The translations under genes were made by a program, and so were the position numbers. A DNA stretch of 43,202 nt from Vibrio caribbeanicus ATCC BAA-2122 (GTDB lineage Bacteria; Pseudomonadota; Gammaproteobacteria; Enterobacterales; Vibrionaceae), in assembly GCF_000165125.1 (NCBI RefSeq), contig NZ_AEIU01000067.1, forward strand, positions 1 through 43,202, written 5' to 3'. The notes beneath the pieces are model-generated. The model saw only the letters and a list, made by a program, of their open reading frames with translations, had not been told where the DNA came from and made no database searches. Every line of letters starts with the position of its first letter. The first letter of the stretch is position 1. Positions 39,798 through 43,202 of the stretch are shown piece by piece.

Positions 39798-40292
39798 TTA
39801 TGCCGCAGCTTCTTCTTTTTGATCGCGGATAGCAGCGATTGTACGTGCCAACTTGCCAGCAGAAGCTTCTTTCATGCACATCATTAGGCGTGCAACCGCT
39901 TCGTCGTAAGTTGGTAGTGTCGCTAGTACTTCAGCGTCAGCAAGCGCGCCTTCAAATGCAGCAGCTTTGATCTCGAAGTTAGTGTTCTCTTTAGCGAAGT
40001 CTTTGAAAAGACGCGCTGCAGCACCTGGGTGCTCATTAGAGAATGCGATTAGAGTAGGACCTGTAAAAATGTCTGTTAGACACTCGTACTCAGTACCTGC
40101 AACCGCACGACGCATTAGTGTGTTACGAACAACTCGTACATAAACACCCGCTTCACGAGCTTGTTTACGTAGAGAAGTCATCGCGCCCACTTCAACGCCA
40201 CGAGAATCAGCTACAACTGCAGAAAGTGCACCACTGGCAGCTTCGTTGACTTCAGCAACAATTGCTTTTTTGTCTTGAAGGTTTAAAGCCAT
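39798..40292 (-). CDS. rplJ: 50S ribosomal protein L10
   Basis: L10 anchors the L7/L12 stalk to 23S rRNA and, with L7/L12, represses translation of its own mRNA. I start at ATG 40290-40292 ([33 protein letters not shown], 164 residues), with AGGAGTTT upstream; a longer frame adds 12 residues from the leader. The central RNA-binding domain ([18 protein letters not shown]) and the alanine-rich C-terminal helix that binds L7/L12 dimers are present. Confidence 0.97.
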   Translation of the reverse strand: MALNLQDKKAIVAEVNEAASGALSAVVADSRGVEVGAMTSLRKQAREAGVYVRVVRNTLMRRAVAGTEYECLTDIFTGPTLIAFSNEHPGAAARLFKDFAKENTNFEIKAAAFEGALADAEVLATLPTYDEAVARLMMCMKEASAGKLARTIAAIRDQKEEAAA

Positions 40293-40532
40293 CTTGGATA
40301 AACTCCTGGTTGTCGTTACACCACTCACTATTATCGCAACAGTGAGAGTTATTTAGGTGCTTCCCAGAAGAAAGGTAACTATTTACATAGAGCTTTCTGT
40401 CAGTTCGGGCACCATCTACGTAGGAAAATTAAGCCTTTATTAAAAAATTAATATTGGCACCTACGGTCTTGGACGGAGACTGGTTTTTAATTCTAATAGA
40501 ACCAAAGTTCAGCCCCAACCACAAATATTAGG
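40293..40532 (-). ncRNA. L10 leader (autoregulatory mRNA leader of rplJL)
   Basis: The long untranslated leader upstream of rplJ keeps the elements I remember from the E. coli L10 leader. On the minus strand CCAAGACCGTAGGTG is followed at a distance by CCTACGTAGATGGTG, which can pair with it, and AACCAGGAGTTTATCC lies at the ribosome binding site. In E. coli the L10-(L7/L12)4 complex binds this leader and stops rplJL translation. Confidence 0.8.
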
Positions 40533-40538
40533 CGCGAA

Positions 40539-40566
40539 ATTATACATAAATTTCGCACCTAAGCAA
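40539..40566 (-). promoter_or_regulatory. L10 promoter (rplJL-rpoBC)
   Basis: On the minus strand TTGCTT (40561-40566) and a perfect TATAAT (40539-40544) are 16 bp apart, about 250 bp upstream of rplJ and just after rplA. The sequence after the -10, TATAATTTCGCGCC, is the same as in the L11 promoter. The region is also an imperfect palindrome (GGTGCGAAAT..ATTTCGCGCC). Confidence 0.8.
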
Positions 40567-40572
40567 ATTAAA

Positions 40573-41274
40573 TTATGCTTGAGTATTCAGGCTAGCCTGA
40601 TCAACAGCAACACCAGCACCCATAGTTGTAGAGATGCTTACTTTCTGCAGGAATGTACCTTTTGCAGAAGATGGTTTAGCTTTCTTCAGAGCAACTAGAA
40701 GTGCTTCTAGGTTTTCTTTAATCTGCTCAGCAGAGAAGTTAGCTTTACCAATAGTTGTGTGGATGATGCCATTTTTGTCGTTACGGTAACGAACCTGACC
40801 AGCTTTAGCATTCTTAACCGCTTCAGCAACGTTAGGAGTTACAGTACCAACTTTAGGGTTAGGCATTAGGCCACGAGGACCTAGGATAGTACCTAGCTGA
40901 CCTACAACGCGCATTGCATCTGGAGAAGCAACAACAACGTCAAAGTTCATTTCGCCTTTTTTCACTTGCTCTGCAAGATCTTCCATACCTACAACATCTG
41001 CGCCAGCTTCTTTTGCTGCTTCAGCGTTTGCACCTTGAGTGAACACTGCAACACGGATGTCACGGCCAGTACCGTGTGGAAGTACAGTAGCACCACGAAC
41101 GTTTTGGTCAGATTTACGTGCATCAATACCAAGGTTAACAGCAACATCAACAGACTCAACGAATTTCGCTGTTGCTAACTCTTGTAGTAGAGCTACAGCT
41201 TCATTGATTTCGTACTCTTTAGTTACGTCAACTTTTTCACGGATTACGCGCATGCGCTTAGTTAGTTTTGCCAT
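40573..41274 (-). CDS. rplA: 50S ribosomal protein L1
   Basis: L1 forms the stalk at the E site that moves deacylated tRNA out, and represses its own rplKA mRNA. The 233-residue protein begins [51 protein letters not shown] and carries the L1 signature [25 protein letters not shown] and [21 protein letters not shown]. It follows rplK after 4 bp, so the two are coupled. Confidence 0.98.
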   Translation of the reverse strand: MAKLTKRMRVIREKVDVTKEYEINEAVALLQELATAKFVESVDVAVNLGIDARKSDQNVRGATVLPHGTGRDIRVAVFTQGANAEAAKEAGADVVGMEDLAEQVKKGEMNFDVVVASPDAMRVVGQLGTILGPRGLMPNPKVGTVTPNVAEAVKNAKAGQVRYRNDKNGIIHTTIGKANFSAEQIKENLEALLVALKKAKPSSAKGTFLQKVSISTTMGAGVAVDQASLNTQA

Positions 41275-41278
41275 GATC

Positions 41279-41707
41279 TTAACCCTCTACCACTAGGCCC
41301 ATTGAACGAGCAGTACCAGCGATTGAACGCTTCATTGCTTCGATATCAGCACCAGTCATATCAGCAGCTTTAGTTTCTGCGATTTCTTGGATCTGAGCGT
41401 CAGTTACTGTGCCCACTTTCTCAGTGTTTGGACGACCTGAACCAGACTTGATGCCCGCTGCTTTCTTCAGTAGAACTGCTGCAGGTGGAGTCTTAGTTAC
41501 AAAAGTGAAAGAACGGTCGTTGTATACAGTGATAACAACTGGAGTCGGTAGACCTTTCTCGATAGATTCTGTTTTTGCGTTGAACGCTTTACAGAATTCC
41601 ATGATGTTAACACCGTGTTGACCTAGAGCAGGACCAACTGGTGGACTTGGGTTTGCCATACCAGCAGCAACTTGCAGCTTGATATAAGCTTCAACTTTCT
41701 TAGCCAT
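41279..41707 (-). CDS. rplK: 50S ribosomal protein L11
   Basis: L11 lies in the GTPase-associated centre of the 50S subunit and is needed for RelA activation by uncharged tRNA. The 142-residue protein has the proline-rich segment [29 protein letters not shown] and the C-terminal rRNA-binding domain ending [20 protein letters not shown]. The first gene of the L11 operon; the L1 repressor site is expected in its short leader. Confidence 0.98.
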   Translation of the reverse strand: MAKKVEAYIKLQVAAGMANPSPPVGPALGQHGVNIMEFCKAFNAKTESIEKGLPTPVVITVYNDRSFTFVTKTPPAAVLLKKAAGIKSGSGRPNTEKVGTVTDAQIQEIAETKAADMTGADIEAMKRSIAGTARSMGLVVEG

Positions 41708-41802
41708 GATTATTCCTAATTTTGGGTACTAACGCTAATCAATTGACCAGCTCCCCGTTTAAACAATTACTTTTTGTCTCTTATGAAACAAAAAGGCGCG
41801 AA

Positions 41803-41831
41803 ATTATAATCATATCTCACGCCTTATACAA
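41803..41831 (-). promoter_or_regulatory. L11 promoter (rplKA operon)
   Basis: On the minus strand TTGTAT (41826-41831) and a perfect TATAAT (41803-41808) are 17 bp apart, about 95 bp upstream of rplK and 40 bp after nusG. The discriminator TTCGCGCC is GC-rich. It separates the secE-nusG transcript from the ribosomal protein operon. Confidence 0.83.
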
Positions 41832-41870
41832 GTCTAAAGGTGACTTTTTGTACTGTGCTTGCCGACAAAG

Positions 41871-42419
41871 TTAGTCAAGTTTTTCAACTTGGCCAAACTC
41901 CAATTCAACAGGCGTTGCTCGACCAAAGATCGATACAGAAACCTTTAAGCGACTCTTTTCGTAATCGACTTCTTCAACGGTTCCGTTGAAATCAGCAAAT
42001 GGTCCATCAGTAACACGTACCACTTCACCCGCTTCGTACATTGTACGTGGGCGAGGAGCTTCACTTGCTTTTTCAAGACGATTTAAAATCGCGTCTGCTT
42101 CTTTGTCAGTGATAGGAGCTGGACGGTCTGAGGTCCCACCTATGAAGCCCATGACACGTGGCACACTACGCACTAAATGCCATGATTCATCGTTCATCAC
42201 CATTTGAACAAGAACATAGCCAGGGAAGAACTTACGCTCAGATTTACGACGCTGACCAGCACGCATTTCAACGACTTCTTCTGTAGGAACAAGAACTTCA
42301 CCAAACGACTCTTCCATGCTATGCATTTTGATGTGCTCACGAAGAGATTGGGCAACTCGACCTTCAAAACCAGAGAAGGCTTGAACCACATACCAGCGTT
42401 TTTTTGGAGCTTCACTCAT
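41871..42419 (-). CDS. nusG: Transcription antitermination factor NusG
   Basis: NusG binds RNA polymerase and, through its KOW domain, either Rho or ribosomal S10, linking transcription to translation. The 182-residue protein has the NGN domain (about 6-120, [24 protein letters not shown]) and the C-terminal KOW domain (about 128-182, [51 protein letters not shown]). It follows secE after 13 bp. Confidence 0.98.
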   Translation of the reverse strand: MSEAPKKRWYVVQAFSGFEGRVAQSLREHIKMHSMEESFGEVLVPTEEVVEMRAGQRRKSERKFFPGYVLVQMVMNDESWHLVRSVPRVMGFIGGTSDRPAPITDKEADAILNRLEKASEAPRPRTMYEAGEVVRVTDGPFADFNGTVEEVDYEKSRLKVSVSIFGRATPVELEFGQVEKLD

Positions 42420-42432
42420 GAATTAAAACCCT

Positions 42433-42858
42433 CTACACTCCAGTTACAAAGTTAACGATATGGTACATAATGCTATCAATACCATATAGGATTAGAGCCA
42501 TTACAATACTTACAGCCAAAACGATAAGGGTTGTTTGCATAGTTTCTTGGCGAGTAGGCCAAACAACTTTGCGAACTTCCATACGTGACTCTTTTGCAAA
42601 TTCAATTGCAGCTTTACCTTTGCGTGTAGTAGCAGCCACACCCAATGCAGCAGCAATCAGAATAACAACACCTGCAACACGAATGACTACCGATCCAGCC
42701 CCAGTGAATAGAGAGTCTGGGTATAGTCCCGGATCACTGTACACACCGTACAGGTAATTACCCACAACAGCGGCAGCTAACAGAGCAAAAGTGACAACCC
42801 ACTTAAAGATATCTGCAAAATTTGAGCTATCAGGAGTTTCAGCATTATTCGCTTTCAT
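42433..42858 (-). CDS. secE: Preprotein translocase subunit SecE
   Basis: SecE clamps the SecY channel in the inner membrane. I start at ATG 42856-42858 (MKANNAETPDSSNFADIFKWVVTF, 141 residues); an upstream extension of 13 codons has no matching start. Three membrane helices are visible (about 18-36, 55-75, 107-130). The conserved amphipathic region before the last helix reads AIEFAKESRMEVRKVVWPTRQETMQTTLIVL. The three-helix form is typical of gamma-proteobacteria; many other bacteria have one helix. Confidence 0.97.
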   Translation of the reverse strand: MKANNAETPDSSNFADIFKWVVTFALLAAAVVGNYLYGVYSDPGLYPDSLFTGAGSVVIRVAGVVILIAAALGVAATTRKGKAAIEFAKESRMEVRKVVWPTRQETMQTTLIVLAVSIVMALILYGIDSIMYHIVNFVTGV

Positions 42859-42956
42859 AAAACCAACCTGTTTAAGTCTTACTATAGACGACGACAACCC
42901 CGCTGTTGCAGGGCAAATCCATGAAGCGACAACCTAAAATTGATTGACGCACTCTT

Positions 42957-42985
42957 TATTGACCGAAGTAAAAAGCATCTGTCAA
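42957..42985 (-). promoter_or_regulatory. Probable secE-nusG promoter
   Basis: On the minus strand a perfect TTGACA (42980-42985) is followed after 17 bp by TCAATA (42957-42962), about 100 bp upstream of secE and just downstream of the tuf terminator. The -10 is weak. A separate promoter is required here because the terminator isolates secE from tuf. Confidence 0.6.
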
Positions 42986-43044
42986 AACATTCCTGCGTGA
43001 TGCCATACCGATCATTAAAACGGCAGACATTTTTTTCAGTGCAG

Positions 43045-43072
43045 AAAAAGGGCATCAAATGATGCCCTTTTT
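43045..43072 (-). terminator. Intrinsic terminator after the second tuf gene
   Basis: Arms of 12 bp, AAAAAGGGCATC (43045-43056) and GATGCCCTTTTT (43061-43072), enclose an AAAT loop. The U-run on the minus strand ends transcription from tuf before secE. The symmetric A/T tails would also work for the plus strand. Confidence 0.93.
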
Positions 43073-43133
43073 GCTAACGGTTCGTCAAATCTTATTCAAA
43101 AATTTTCCGAAACCTTCAGCTAATTCTTTCGAA

Positions 43134-43202
43134 TTAGTCGAAGATTTTAGCAACAACACCAGCACCTACTGTACGGCCACCTTCGCGGATTGCGAAACGT
43201 AG
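43134..43202 (-). CDS. tuf: Elongation factor Tu, C-terminal end (cut by window edge)
   Basis: The visible 22 codons read LRFAIREGGRTVGAGVVAKIFD and a TAA stop (43134-43136), the exact end of EF-Tu domain 3. This is a second tuf gene, different from the one cut at the left edge, and it stands upstream of secE as tufB does in E. coli. It is followed by its own terminator. Only this end can be described. Confidence 0.96.
   Translation of the reverse strand, partial: LRFAIREGGRTVGAGVVAKIFD

Noticed and set aside
42859-43133. tRNA-Trp gene between tuf and secE
   Set aside because: I looked for one because tRNA genes often flank tuf, but no cloverleaf or TTCGA T-loop is present.

Overview
The window is chromosomal housekeeping DNA from a gamma-proteobacterium, almost certainly a Vibrionaceae member (Vibrio-type main chromosome). 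This rests on protein similarity recognised by eye (EF-G, S12, RpoB of 1342 residues, RpoC of 1400), on the local gene order (str operon, tusDCB, fkpA, slyX, hfl/hfq/mutL block, gpmI-envC, hemE-nudC-rsd, rpoBC operon, as I remember it from Vibrio genomes), and on moderate GC. No prophage, insertion sequence, CRISPR array, integron or foreign-looking island is visible.

Layout, left to right. 1-4092: the str operon on the minus strand (rpsL, rpsG, fusA and the 5' end of a tuf gene), with a consensus promoter at about 3721-3749. 3817-5567: yheO-tusD-tusC-tusB (tRNA 2-thiouridine sulfur relay), minus. 5779-6558: an FkpA-type prolyl isomerase with a lipoprotein signal. 6696-7909: a plus-strand pair, a beta-propeller lipoprotein and slyX. 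7912-17159: a long minus-strand block tsaE-amiB-mutL-miaA-hfq-hflX-hflK-hflC-yjeT. 17358-18470: queG, plus. 18471-18989: a gene-free AT-rich stretch with DnaA boxes, an IHF-like site and clustered GATC sites, next to a tRNA cluster (three tRNA-Gly(GCC) and one initiator tRNA-fMet, minus). 19610-26318: orn (minus), then rsgA, psd, an EamA transporter, gpmI and envC (plus). 26315-29228: a DHH phosphoesterase, a TetR-family regulator and hemE (minus). 29308-30763: nudC (minus) and rsd (plus). 30837-43202: secE-nusG, rplKAJL-rpoBC and the 3' end of a second tuf, all minus.

Much of the content is the gene expression core: elongation factors, ribosomal proteins, RNA polymerase, its anti-sigma factor Rsd, NusG and SecE, tRNA modification (TusBCD, MiaA, TsaE, QueG), RNA turnover and capping (Hfq, Orn, NudC) and ribosome assembly or rescue GTPases (RsgA, HflX). 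A second theme is cell separation: AmiB is a septal amidase and EnvC is the activator of that amidase class. The rest is membrane protease control (HflKC), mismatch repair (MutL), glycolysis (GpmI), phospholipid synthesis (Psd) and haem synthesis (HemE).

I did not find a new multi-gene system. The most interesting signal is the non-coding segment between queG and the glycine tRNA genes. It has two perfect, inverted DnaA boxes and sits where I recall E. coli carrying datA, the DnaA-inactivating locus. Secondary points are a terminator-like hairpin whose U-tract abuts the start codon of the DHH gene, a likely autoregulatory operator for the TetR regulator, hairpins between the str operon genes, and a shared promoter motif for the L11 and L10 transcripts.
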